DNA from: Accumulibacter phosphatis
GTDB taxonomy: Bacteria; Pseudomonadota; Gammaproteobacteria; Burkholderiales; Rhodocyclaceae
Direction: 5' to 3'
Assembly: GCF_000024165.1 (NCBI RefSeq)
Contig: NC_013194.1
Coordinates: forward strand, 3,348,001 to 3,412,000
Length of the DNA: 64,000 nucleotides
Under the pieces are notes generated by a model that was not told where the DNA came from, did no database searches, and worked only from the letters and a program-made list of their open reading frames with translations. Below, one piece after another: positions 47,830 to 56,145 of the stretch. Positions within the stretch are counted from its first letter, which is position 1, and every line of letters begins with the position of its first letter. The translations under genes were made by a program, and so were the position numbers.

Positions 47830-48797
47830 CCGCTTACCGCGCGCCATCCTGGCTGCCCGGTGGCCACGCGCAGACCATCTACCCGCTGCTGATCCGGCCC
47901 GACCCCCTGCCCTGGCGCCGCCAGCGATGGCAAACCCCGGACGCCGACTTCATCGACCTGGACTGGCATCCTGGCGAGCCGGCCACCCCATCGACGGCCA
48001 GCGCGCCGCTGCTGATCCTCTTCCACGGCCTCGAAGGCAGCTCGCGCAGCCACTATGCGACCACCCTCATGGCCGCCGCCGCCGCCATCGGCTGGTCTGG
48101 CGTGGTGGTGAATTTCCGCGGCTGTTCGGGCGAGATCAATCGCCTGCCGCGCGCCTACCACTCGGGCGACAGCGACGAAATCGACTGGATCCTGCGCCGC
48201 CTGCGCCAACTCTTTCCGGCGCGCCCGCACTACGCCGTCGGCGTCTCGCTGGGCGGCAACGCTCTGCTCAAGTGGCTCGGTGAACGCGAGGCGGAGGCCG
48301 CCGATTGTCTCGGCGCTGCCGCGGCGATCAGCGCGCCGCTCGACATGAGCGCCTGCGGCCACCATCTCGGACGCGGCTTCAACCGCGTCTACACCAGACA
48401 TTTCCTGCAGACGCTCAAACGCAATGCCGCCGCCAAGCTGCGCCGCCATCCCGGCCTCTTCGACGAACGGCGCATGCGCGCGGCGAGCAGCCTGTACGAA
48501 TTCGACGATGTCGTCACGGCACCGCTGCACGGTTTTGCGGGCGCCGACGATTACTGGCGGCGCGCTTCGAGCAAGCCCTGGCTGCCCGCCATCCGGCTGC
48601 CGACGCTGCTCCTCAACGCCCAGAACGACCCTTTCCTGCCGGCCGGGACGCTGCCAGCCGCCGGACAGGTGGCGACCAGCGTGCGGATCGACTTTCCACG
48701 CGCAGGCGGACACGTCGGTTTCGTCACCGGCAGCCTGCCGGGGCGGCTCGCCTGGCTGCCGCAACGCATCCTTCATTACTTTCAGCACGAGGTCTGA
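47826..48797 (+). CDS. YheT-like alpha/beta hydrolase
   Basis: A 323-aa alpha/beta hydrolase. The N-terminus YRAPSWLPGGHAQTIYPLL is the YheT/UPF0017 signature. Then come LILFHGLEGSSRSHY (oxyanion region), the nucleophile serine in GVSLGGNAL, an aspartate in NAQNDPFLP and a histidine in AGGHVGFV. This is probably an esterase with an unknown substrate. It uses a TTG start (47826-47828) overlapping the previous stop. The next gene starts 1 bp after its stop. Confidence 0.88.
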   Translation: MTAYRAPSWLPGGHAQTIYPLLIRPDPLPWRRQRWQTPDADFIDLDWHPGEPATPSTASAPLLILFHGLEGSSRSHYATTLMAAAAAIGWSGVVVNFRGCSGEINRLPRAYHSGDSDEIDWILRRLRQLFPARPHYAVGVSLGGNALLKWLGEREAEAADCLGAAAAISAPLDMSACGHHLGRGFNRVYTRHFLQTLKRNAAAKLRRHPGLFDERRMRAASSLYEFDDVVTAPLHGFAGADDYWRRASSKPWLPAIRLPTLLLNAQNDPFLPAGTLPAAGQVATSVRIDFPRAGGHVGFVTGSLPGRLAWLPQRILHYFQHEV

Positions 48798-48798
48798 C

Positions 48799-50178
48799 AT
48801 GAACGCTCCCCTCCCCGCGGAAATCTTCAAGGCCTACGACATTCGCGGCATCGTCGGCAAGACACTGACGGCCGACATCGTCCGACGCATCGGCCATGGA
48901 CTCGGCTCGCTGGCGAGCGAACGCGGCCAGCGCGCGATTGCCGTCGGCCGTGACGGGCGCCTGTCGGGACCGGAACTGGCGACGGCACTGATGGAAGGCA
49001 TCCGCATGGCCGGGATCGATACCATCGACGTCGGCTGCGTGCCGACGCCGGTCGTCTACTTCGCCGCTCACGAACTGGGCTGCGCCAGTTGCGTCGCCGT
49101 CACCGGCAGCCACAACCCACCCGATTACAACGGCCTGAAGATGGTCATCGGCGGCGAGACCCTCGCCGGCGAGGCGATTCAGGGGATCCGCCGGCGGGTG
49201 GACGCCGACGAGCTGCAGCACGGCAGCGGCCAGGCGAGCAGCGCCGATGTCCGGCGCGCCTACCTCGCACGCATCACCGGTGACGTCCGTCTGGCGCGCC
49301 CGATGAAGATCGTCATCGACTGCGGCAACGGCGTCGCCGGCGCCATCGCCCCCGAACTCTTCCGCGCGCTCGGCTGCGAACTCGTCGAGCTTTTCTGCGA
49401 GGTCGACGGCAATTTTCCAAATCACCATCCCGACCCGTCGAAGCCGGAAAACCTGCAGGATGTCATCCAGGCGCTGCGCGCAACTGACGCCGAACTCGGA
49501 CTCGCTTTCGACGGCGATGGCGACCGTCTCGGCGTCGTCACCAAGGACGGGCAGATCATCTACCCGGACCGCCAACTGATGCTCTTCGCTGCCGACGTCC
49601 TCGCCCGTTGTCCCGGTCAGCAGATCATCTACGACGTCAAATGCACGCGCCTCCTGGCACCGTGGATACGTGCGCACGGCGGCGAGCCGCTGATGTGGAA
49701 AACCGGGCACGCGCTGGTCAAGGCCAAGCTGCGAGAAACCGGGGCGCCGCTGGCAGGCGAAATGAGCGGCCACGTCTTCTTCAAGGAACGCTGGTACGGC
49801 TTCGACGACGGCCTCTACGCCGGCGTTCGCCTGCTCGAGATCCTGTCGCGCGCCGCCGATGCGAATGCCGTGCTCGAGGCTCTGCCCGACAGCAGCTCGA
49901 CACCGGAGTTGAACATCGGCATGCAGGAAGGCGAGCCCTTTGCACTGATCGAGGATCTGCGGCATAACGCGCAGTTCACGGGAGCGCGCGAAATCATCAC
50001 CATCGACGGCTTGCGCGTCGAGTACGCCGACGGCTTCGGTCTGGCGCGGCCGTCAAACACGACGCCGGTGGTGGTGCTAAGATTCGAGGCCGACGACAGC
50101 GCGGCACTCGAACGCATCCAGGCCGATTTCCGGCGCGTCCTCAACGCGGCGCGACCCGGTCTGGCGCTGCCTTTCTGA
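48799..50178 (+). CDS. algC/manB: phosphomannomutase / phosphoglucomutase
   Basis: A 459-aa alpha-D-phosphohexomutase that moves phosphate between C6 and C1 of mannose or glucose, supplying GDP-mannose, UDP-glucose and LPS precursors. The phosphoserine is S104 in VTGSHNPPDYNGLK. The metal loop is DGDGDRLG, the sugar-binding loop is GEMSGHVFF and the phosphate-binding loop is RPSNTTPV. It is of the AlgC type, with dual specificity in relatives. The ATG at 48799 directly follows YheT. Confidence 0.93.
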   Translation: MNAPLPAEIFKAYDIRGIVGKTLTADIVRRIGHGLGSLASERGQRAIAVGRDGRLSGPELATALMEGIRMAGIDTIDVGCVPTPVVYFAAHELGCASCVAVTGSHNPPDYNGLKMVIGGETLAGEAIQGIRRRVDADELQHGSGQASSADVRRAYLARITGDVRLARPMKIVIDCGNGVAGAIAPELFRALGCELVELFCEVDGNFPNHHPDPSKPENLQDVIQALRATDAELGLAFDGDGDRLGVVTKDGQIIYPDRQLMLFAADVLARCPGQQIIYDVKCTRLLAPWIRAHGGEPLMWKTGHALVKAKLRETGAPLAGEMSGHVFFKERWYGFDDGLYAGVRLLEILSRAADANAVLEALPDSSSTPELNIGMQEGEPFALIEDLRHNAQFTGAREIITIDGLRVEYADGFGLARPSNTTPVVVLRFEADDSAALERIQADFRRVLNAARPGLALPF

Positions 50179-50221
50179 GGCGTTGAACCCTTCGTCCGAC
50201 GACAGGCAAGGATGGCTGGCG

Positions 50222-51475
50222 ATGATGACCGAGCAATTCCTGAAGAACGCCTTCCTCTTCCGCCAGCCAATCCTGAATCGGCAGCAGGAGCTTGCCGGCT
50301 ACCAGCTGTCTTTCCAAAGCAACGATGCGCTGGCCGCCGACGGCAACGCGCCTGGCGCCAGCGCACCCCTGTGCGCCGCCTATTCCGAACTCGGCATGCG
50401 CAGCGCCCTCGGCAATGCCTGTGCGTTCATCGGCATCGACGCCGGCTTCCTGCACCAGGAGGCGATCGAGCTGCTGCCGCCCGAAGGCGTGGTCCTCGAA
50501 CTTCTGCTCGACGGCGTCCCCGACAAGACCACCTTGCGGCGCTGCCAGGACCTGCGGGCGCGCGGCTATTCACTCGCGCTGACCGACTATCGGGGGATAG
50601 ACGACCGTAGCCGGCTGCTTCTGCCGATGGTCGAGGTGATCAAGATCGACCTGCACGCCGCCGGCGAAGGCCGACTCGGCGATCTGGCCGGCTCGCTGCG
50701 CCACCTGCCGATCAAGCTCCTCGCGCAACACGTCGACAGCCGCGAACAGCTGGAGCGTTGTCGAAGCCTCGGCTTCGACCTCTTCCAGGGGCGTCACTTC
50801 GCGCAGGCCGAAATCGTCAGCGGCCGGCGGCTTTCCGCCTCGCAGGCGGCCCTGATCCGCTTGATCAACCTCGTCGGACGTGACGTAGACACCACCCTCA
50901 TCGAGGACGCCTTCAAGCACGAACCGGCGCTGACGCTCAACCTGCTGCGCGTCGTCAACGCCGTCGGCCACCGCGGCAACCGCTTTGCGCAACCGGTGAC
51001 GTCGTTGCGCCACGCGATCACCCTGCTCGGACGACGCCAGTTGCAGCGCTGGCTGTCGCTGCTGATGCTGGCGCCGGGCAGTGCTGCGGCCGACCCGGCG
51101 CGTTCGCCCCTGTTGCAGGTCGCCGCCCTGCGCGGACGCATGATGGAACTGCTCGTCGAGGTCGGCCAGCCCCGCGATCAGAAGCTGGCGGATCTGGCCT
51201 TTCTCACCGGCATCCTGTCGATGATGCCGATCGCCCTCGGCCTGCCGATCGACGAGATTCTCGAACAGATTGCCGTCGAGCGCGAAGTACGCAGCGCGCT
51301 GTGCCGGCACGACGGCCTGCTGGGCAAGCTTCTGGCCCTGCTCGAGCGCTTCGACGGCGACGATGCGGCAGGCTGCGATCAGTTGTTGTCCGCGCTACCC
51401 GGCCATTTCGACCGGCACACGCTGAACACCTGCCTGAGCGCCGCGCTGCGCTGGTTGAACGGCGGGAGCGACTGA
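50222..51475 (+). CDS. HDOD-domain signalling protein with degenerate EAL region
   Basis: A 417-aa protein of the YuxH/CdgJ type. Residues about 1-200 resemble an EAL domain (FRQPILNRQQELAGYQLSF at the start) but lack the EAL and catalytic residues, so no c-di-GMP hydrolysis is expected. Residues about 200-400 are an HDOD domain (TLIEDAFKHEPALTLNLLRVVNA). Such proteins act as regulators in c-di-GMP networks. Start: ATG at 50222 or 50225. A 60-bp stretch of this gene (50486-50548) recurs at 55907-55970 on the far side of the methylase island. Confidence 0.85.
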   Translation: MMTEQFLKNAFLFRQPILNRQQELAGYQLSFQSNDALAADGNAPGASAPLCAAYSELGMRSALGNACAFIGIDAGFLHQEAIELLPPEGVVLELLLDGVPDKTTLRRCQDLRARGYSLALTDYRGIDDRSRLLLPMVEVIKIDLHAAGEGRLGDLAGSLRHLPIKLLAQHVDSREQLERCRSLGFDLFQGRHFAQAEIVSGRRLSASQAALIRLINLVGRDVDTTLIEDAFKHEPALTLNLLRVVNAVGHRGNRFAQPVTSLRHAITLLGRRQLQRWLSLLMLAPGSAAADPARSPLLQVAALRGRMMELLVEVGQPRDQKLADLAFLTGILSMMPIALGLPIDEILEQIAVEREVRSALCRHDGLLGKLLALLERFDGDDAAGCDQLLSALPGHFDRHTLNTCLSAALRWLNGGSD

Positions 51476-51712
51476 GCCGCCTCCCGGCGTCGCAGCCAGT
51501 CGCGATGGCCAACCACAGAGCATCACCCGGCATCGTCGTACGACGACACCCGTGATATCGCGAACGAGAAGGGCAGAATCGAGAGAAAGAGAAAGCTGCG
51601 ACAAGCCGCTCGCCACGAGTTAGCGAACTTATACGGCATCTCCAGATATATGTTGCCAGCACCCGATGGAAGGCGGACAATCTTCATCTATTTCACGTTG
51701 CAGACAACTAGA

Positions 51713-52189
51713 ATGTCCGAGGTGGTCTCCATCCAATTCACGCAAGATCAAGCGCGTATGCTCACGGGCGTGTCGGTTGAGAGCGTGCGCCATTGGCGAA
51801 AAACCGTCCCCTACCTCTCGTCCAAGACCGGCAAGACGGGCCGATTCACCTTTCCTGAACTTCTCGGGCTGGCCGTCGCGCACGAACTGGTTCACTCTTT
51901 CGGCGTCAACATTGCCACGTTGAGCACGAGTATTGACGAACTCTTTCGATTGCTGGCCGCTAGCAGCCCAGCCTCGTTGGAGGGGACAATTGTATTCATC
52001 ACGGCGACAGATGTGACCTTCCACCAAGAGGAAGCCGATGGCCTCGGCAAAGTGCCGGCGAAGCCTGCGTTCATGGTGCCGCTGGCACCGTTGATGATCG
52101 GGATTCAGCGACACATGCTGCCCGCCATGCCCAGTGTAAGCCAGAAGACACTGCCGTTTCCTCCCGAAGTAGTGCGGAGCCGGGCATGA
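51713..52189 (+). CDS. helix-turn-helix (MerR-like) protein of the methylase island
   Basis: A 158-aa protein. The N-terminal ARMLTGVSVESVRHWRKTVPYLSS followed by GRFTFPELLGLAVAHEL (residues about 14-60) is a MerR-like winged helix. The remainder is unassigned. It may be a transcriptional controller of the restriction-modification-like genes after it, in the role of a C-protein, though it lacks the usual C-protein size. The start is the ATG at 51713; no strong ribosome site is visible. Its stop overlaps the methylase start (ATGA). Confidence 0.75.
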   Translation: MSEVVSIQFTQDQARMLTGVSVESVRHWRKTVPYLSSKTGKTGRFTFPELLGLAVAHELVHSFGVNIATLSTSIDELFRLLAASSPASLEGTIVFITATDVTFHQEEADGLGKVPAKPAFMVPLAPLMIGIQRHMLPAMPSVSQKTLPFPPEVVRSRA

Positions 52190-55149
52190 GCAGCGCATCT
52201 CTTCTGCAAGTGCTAGAGGCCACGGGTTACTTCCCGGATGGCAAAGCTGCGGCCCGTTTACACTTGGGCCAGGACGCACGAAACCTGCGTCGTGGCCGAG
52301 ACTTCGTGCCCGACGCACTTTGGCGCAGCCCGTCGGCGCTGACAGTCTATTTCAAGTTCGAGGAAGCTCAACCGGCAGACGAACTCGTCAGTAAATGGCG
52401 TCGCGAGGTCTGGAACGAAGGTTTCGCACCACTGCTCTGGGTCGTCTCGCCCGAACGTATTGACCTGTACAACGGTTTCGGGACGCCGGTTCAGAAAGAT
52501 GATGCCCAGAAGCATTTGCTCCGAACCTTCGCAAACATCGATGCTTCTCTGGTTGAGCTGGATGCGCTGGCAGGGCGCCTATCAATAGAGACAGGGCAGT
52601 TCTGGGCCCAGGCGACCGCAGTTGATCGTAAGACCAGCGTCGATCAAAAGCTGTTATCCGATCTAGCGGCCTTGGAGCACGATCTTGTGAAGGCCAATCT
52701 CGCCCGCAGCGCCGCGCAGGCTGTGATCGGACGCGTGATCTTCACCCAGTACCTGATCGATCGGGAAATCGTCAGCACCACACATCTGAAGAAATTGTGC
52801 GGCCATGCCGAGTTACCTCTCATTCTGCGGGACCGCACGGCGACGGAGAAGCTTTTCAGTTGGCTCAGCCAGACCTTCAACGGCGACATGTTTCCTCCAT
52901 CGTCCGTGAAGAACACGCCGATGACCAGTTACCTCACGCGTGTTGCCGATTTCTTGGAGGCCGTCGACCCTGACAGCGGCCAACGAACCTTCTTTCCCTA
53001 TCAATTCGACATCATTCCGGTTGAACTGATCAGTTCGATCTACGAACAGTTCGCCCACGCCGTGCCGCCGACTGTGGCTCGGCGGCCGACCGAGGCCCGC
53101 AAGAACGGTGTGCATTACACGCGCCTGTCTGCGGTTTCGCTGGTTCTCGATGAAGTCATGGATGGACTGACGGGCATGGAGTCCGTACTGGATTTGACTT
53201 GCGGCTCGGGCATCTTCCTCGTTGAAGCGTTGCGGCGTCTGGTGCATCGACGCGCGGATGGTCAAGCACCAACGCGTGACTTGATCCGGAAGATTCTCCA
53301 TGAGCAGGTCTACGGTGTAGACATCAGCGAAGCTGCCATCCGGGTGGCAGCGTTCAGTCTCTACCTGGCCGCACTCGAACTCGATCCCGATCCGCAACCA
53401 CCGCACTCGCTGAAATTCCGACCACTCATCGGCAAGACTCTGCTCATCGGAGATGCCCGTACGGTCGAGCAGGATGGTGATGGTCGGGAAGCTTTGACGA
53501 CGCCGAGCGGCTTGAAGCAATTCGATTTGATCGTTGGCAACCCGCCTTGGAGCTTTAGGGGGCTGAAGGGCACGCAGGCGCGGCGTAAGACACGCGATGT
53601 CGGGATCCCTGCGCAGCCACGCGGCGAGGGTCTCGATTTCGTCTTGCGTGCGGCCGAGTTCTCGCACGAGAAGACGCGCTTCGGCGTCATTCTCAGTGCG
53701 ATGCCATTCTTCAGCCGGAGCGGCACAGGCATGGCGGCGGCTCAACATGTCATGCGGCTTCTTGCGCCGGTCACGCTGGTCAATCTGTCGAACCTGTGCA
53801 ACTGGCTTTTCGCCACAGCCACCATGCCAGCAGTCGTGCTGTTTGCGCGCCATCGGCCTCAACGGTCGGACCAGGTGACGATCGTCCAGATTCCATGGAC
53901 GGCCAGCGGTGCAAGAACGCACTCGTTCGAGGTATCGCCCCGCGACATCATCAAACTATCGCAGGCTGAGATCGACAAGCAGCCGTTCAAGTTGAAAGTG
54001 GCGGCGGTTGGTCGTCGGCGCGATCTCTTGCTGCTTGATACGCTTTGCGCTGAGCACGCGGGATTGGGTAAGCAACTCATGACGCTCAAAGCCAAGTTCT
54101 CTGACGGGTTGACGCATGGCTTGGCGGAGAACCAAACCATGGATGCACGTGCGCTCCAAGGATTGGAAGTTCTTCAAGCCCCGGATATTTGCCCCTTCTA
54201 CATTCCGGACGACTTGGACCTTTTCACGCAAGCCAAGGCTCAGCGACCTCGAACCAGAGAAATCTACCGGGCACCTCTCGTTGTCGTCAAAGAAATGATG
54301 GGCAACAACGCCCGTGTAGCGGTTGCTGTCGCCGAAAGGGATCTTGTGTTCACGGATGCGTATTTCGCTGCATCCTTGCCGACGTCACACAAGCAATCCG
54401 CACATCTGTTGGCGGCCATCCTGGGATCGTCACTGGCATCCTGGTTCTTCCTGATGACTTCTTCCGAGTTCGGAATATGGAAGCGAAAGCTGCTCATCAG
54501 TGACGTTGCTTCCATGCCTGTTCCGGACCTGAAGCAGGCTGTCAAGTCTGACGCCGGCAAGCAACTGTTGCAGATCGAAAAAGGATTGCGGACGCCTGCG
54601 ATTGAGGGGAGGAGCTGGGCGCTCCTTGATGAGGCGGTGTTCGACCTCTACGACATTGATGAGGTGGATCGCGTCGTTGTTCGGAGCGGGTTGTTCCGTG
54701 CCAGTTGGCAATGGCAGGCCGGGCGGTTGACTTCCGTTGCCCCCGCCGATGTTCGAACGGACATCACTTCGTACGCGGAAGTCTTCGTGTCGGTTATTGG
54801 CGGCTGGCTTTCCGCGCGCAACAAGCGCCACATGCGCGCAGAAATTTTTGACCTGCCGATGCGCGATGCGCTCAGAGTCGTGCGCTTCGTTCTCGAAGAC
54901 GGACCCGGCAAGGCGACGATTGATGTGGTGAAGCCCGTAGGTGAACTGAACGACATCCTTGCCAGCATCGGCAGGCGCCTGAAGGTTAAGCTTGCCACTG
55001 CGCTAAGCGGCGAACGGGAATTGCGCATCCATGGGCGCAATGAAGTCGTGATCATCAAGCCGGCAGCACGACGTTATTGGATGGGCGTATCAGCCCTGGA
55101 GGATGCGGATACGGTGATCGCTGAAAGCTTCGTAGGAGGCAATGCTTGA
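52186..55149 (+). CDS. large N6-adenine DNA methyltransferase (Type IIG-like)
   Basis: A 987-aa protein. Residues about 1-130 are an unassigned alpha/beta domain containing FAPLLWVVSPERIDLYNGF, a place where Type IIG enzymes often keep a nuclease domain. A helical linker follows. The SAM motif I LDLTCGSGIFL begins near residue 335, and the amino-methyltransferase motif IV NPPW is at 452-455 (VGNPPWSF). The C-terminal 400 residues are probably the target-recognition part. The codon usage is visibly less GC-rich than the core genes. It is flanked by an HTH gene and a small ECK-motif gene, both overlapping by 4 bp. No nuclease catalytic residues could be assigned inside it. Confidence 0.85.
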   Translation: MSSASLLQVLEATGYFPDGKAAARLHLGQDARNLRRGRDFVPDALWRSPSALTVYFKFEEAQPADELVSKWRREVWNEGFAPLLWVVSPERIDLYNGFGTPVQKDDAQKHLLRTFANIDASLVELDALAGRLSIETGQFWAQATAVDRKTSVDQKLLSDLAALEHDLVKANLARSAAQAVIGRVIFTQYLIDREIVSTTHLKKLCGHAELPLILRDRTATEKLFSWLSQTFNGDMFPPSSVKNTPMTSYLTRVADFLEAVDPDSGQRTFFPYQFDIIPVELISSIYEQFAHAVPPTVARRPTEARKNGVHYTRLSAVSLVLDEVMDGLTGMESVLDLTCGSGIFLVEALRRLVHRRADGQAPTRDLIRKILHEQVYGVDISEAAIRVAAFSLYLAALELDPDPQPPHSLKFRPLIGKTLLIGDARTVEQDGDGREALTTPSGLKQFDLIVGNPPWSFRGLKGTQARRKTRDVGIPAQPRGEGLDFVLRAAEFSHEKTRFGVILSAMPFFSRSGTGMAAAQHVMRLLAPVTLVNLSNLCNWLFATATMPAVVLFARHRPQRSDQVTIVQIPWTASGARTHSFEVSPRDIIKLSQAEIDKQPFKLKVAAVGRRRDLLLLDTLCAEHAGLGKQLMTLKAKFSDGLTHGLAENQTMDARALQGLEVLQAPDICPFYIPDDLDLFTQAKAQRPRTREIYRAPLVVVKEMMGNNARVAVAVAERDLVFTDAYFAASLPTSHKQSAHLLAAILGSSLASWFFLMTSSEFGIWKRKLLISDVASMPVPDLKQAVKSDAGKQLLQIEKGLRTPAIEGRSWALLDEAVFDLYDIDEVDRVVVRSGLFRASWQWQAGRLTSVAPADVRTDITSYAEVFVSVIGGWLSARNKRHMRAEIFDLPMRDALRVVRFVLEDGPGKATIDVVKPVGELNDILASIGRRLKVKLATALSGERELRIHGRNEVVIIKPAARRYWMGVSALEDADTVIAESFVGGNA

Positions 55150-55823
55150 GAATTCCTTATGAAGCACCTGCCCCCTTGGGAAGAGAGTTCATCGACCTGG
55201 CCCCAGAAATCATCGCAGGGATCCTTCTTACATTGGTCGTGGGGTGGGACCGAGTTCGTGACTTCGCTGATGTCAATGCCCATGCGTGGGAAGTCCCGAT
55301 GACCGAGCACTTGCGCGATGGCATGCGCGGCGAGTTGAAAACAAAGGGCCACCCATGGGGAAAGACCCTGGTGATACTGCCTGGCACGGAATCCCGATCC
55401 GACACTGATGTCCTGATCCCCGATGGGCGCACCGACATTCCCCTGATGCTGATCGAGTTGTTCCTGCAAACCCAGGAGCACGACCCGCATGCGATCATCG
55501 AATGCAAGCGGATGGCCGGTGCGGACGTGAATCTGTGTCGCGAATACGTGGTGGAAGGCATGGATAGATTCCGTACGGGGAAGTATGGAAGTAACCACGC
55601 CGTGGGCTTCATGGTCGGCTACCTGCTCTCCGGCACAGACGATGAGGCGGCGGATGGTGTGAACAAGTACCTGACTCGTACCTCTCGCAAAGTGGAGCAT
55701 CTGGCGCCTTCCGACATTTGCGATAAAGTATCGAGTTGGGTGAGTCAGCATCCGCGCAGCGCCCCGCCATCGCCGGTTCGCCTGCATCATGCCTTTCTCG
55801 AACTCAAGGCCACTGCCACTTGA
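55146..55823 (+). CDS. small protein with a PD-(D/E)xK-like motif, methylase-linked
   Basis: A 225-aa protein I cannot place in a named family. The core GRTDIPLMLIE followed by HAIIECKRM gives an acidic residue (about D97), 21 residues, then E119-C-K121. That spacing is the one seen in PD-(D/E)xK nucleases. It starts at TTG (55146) overlapping the methylase stop as TTGA, so the two are co-translated. The obvious reading is a restriction subunit of the methylase island, but other nuclease-fold roles (repair, DNA binding) remain possible. Confidence 0.55.
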   Translation: MRIPYEAPAPLGREFIDLAPEIIAGILLTLVVGWDRVRDFADVNAHAWEVPMTEHLRDGMRGELKTKGHPWGKTLVILPGTESRSDTDVLIPDGRTDIPLMLIELFLQTQEHDPHAIIECKRMAGADVNLCREYVVEGMDRFRTGKYGSNHAVGFMVGYLLSGTDDEAADGVNKYLTRTSRKVEHLAPSDICDKVSSWVSQHPRSAPPSPVRLHHAFLELKATAT

Positions 55824-56142
55824 CATCCCACAACTCGGTGTAGAGCTTTGGGCACTCTCCTGGAGTGTGTTGACATTCAAGCGAGCCAAATGACGGATGC
55901 GGCGACGGCGTGGTCCTCGAACTGCTGCTCGATGGCGTCCCCGACAAGACGACGTTGCGGCGTTGCCAAGTAAAGCAACCGACAGGTGGAATCGTAGCGC
56001 GCGCGGCGGCCATCAACCCTCTACAATCAGCAGCCGACGTCGGGCTCCGAGTCGACCAGAGGCAGCATCGCCGCCAGCCTCCTGAGCGCCGGACATTCTG
56101 TAGGTGAGTGCCGGGTCGCGCGAAGCGCGACCCGGCACTCAC
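55824..56142. other. 319-bp island boundary with gene fragment
   Basis: No complete gene. It contains a 64-bp fragment of the HDOD gene (55907-55970) and then unassigned sequence up to the palindrome at 56101-56145. A weak CACTC/GAGTG hairpin near 55,850 has no T-run. Confidence 0.6.
55907..55970 (+). repeat. fragment of the HDOD gene (copy of 50486-50548)
   Basis: About 63 bp encoding VVLELLLDGVPDKTTLRRCQ, nearly identical in protein to residues of the HDOD gene but with about six third-base differences. The reading then departs abruptly (VKQPTGG). Divergence only at silent positions means the source was a coding homologue and not a fresh copy of the upstream gene. Confidence 0.8.
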
Positions 56143-56145
56143 CTA
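56101..56145. repeat. perfect 21-bp inverted repeat with 3-base loop
   Basis: TAGGTGAGTGCCGGGTCGCG..., then C, GAA and the exact reverse complement. The right arm contains the CoxE stop codon (56143-56145). There is no T-run on either side, so it is not a standard terminator; it is long and GC-rich enough to be a REP/BIME-like element or a bidirectional roadblock. Confidence 0.8.

Noticed and set aside
51533..51546. 14-bp palindrome TCGTCGTACGACGA upstream of the HTH gene as its operator
   Set aside because: It lies 160 bp upstream of the start with no second copy; a link to the HTH protein would be guesswork.
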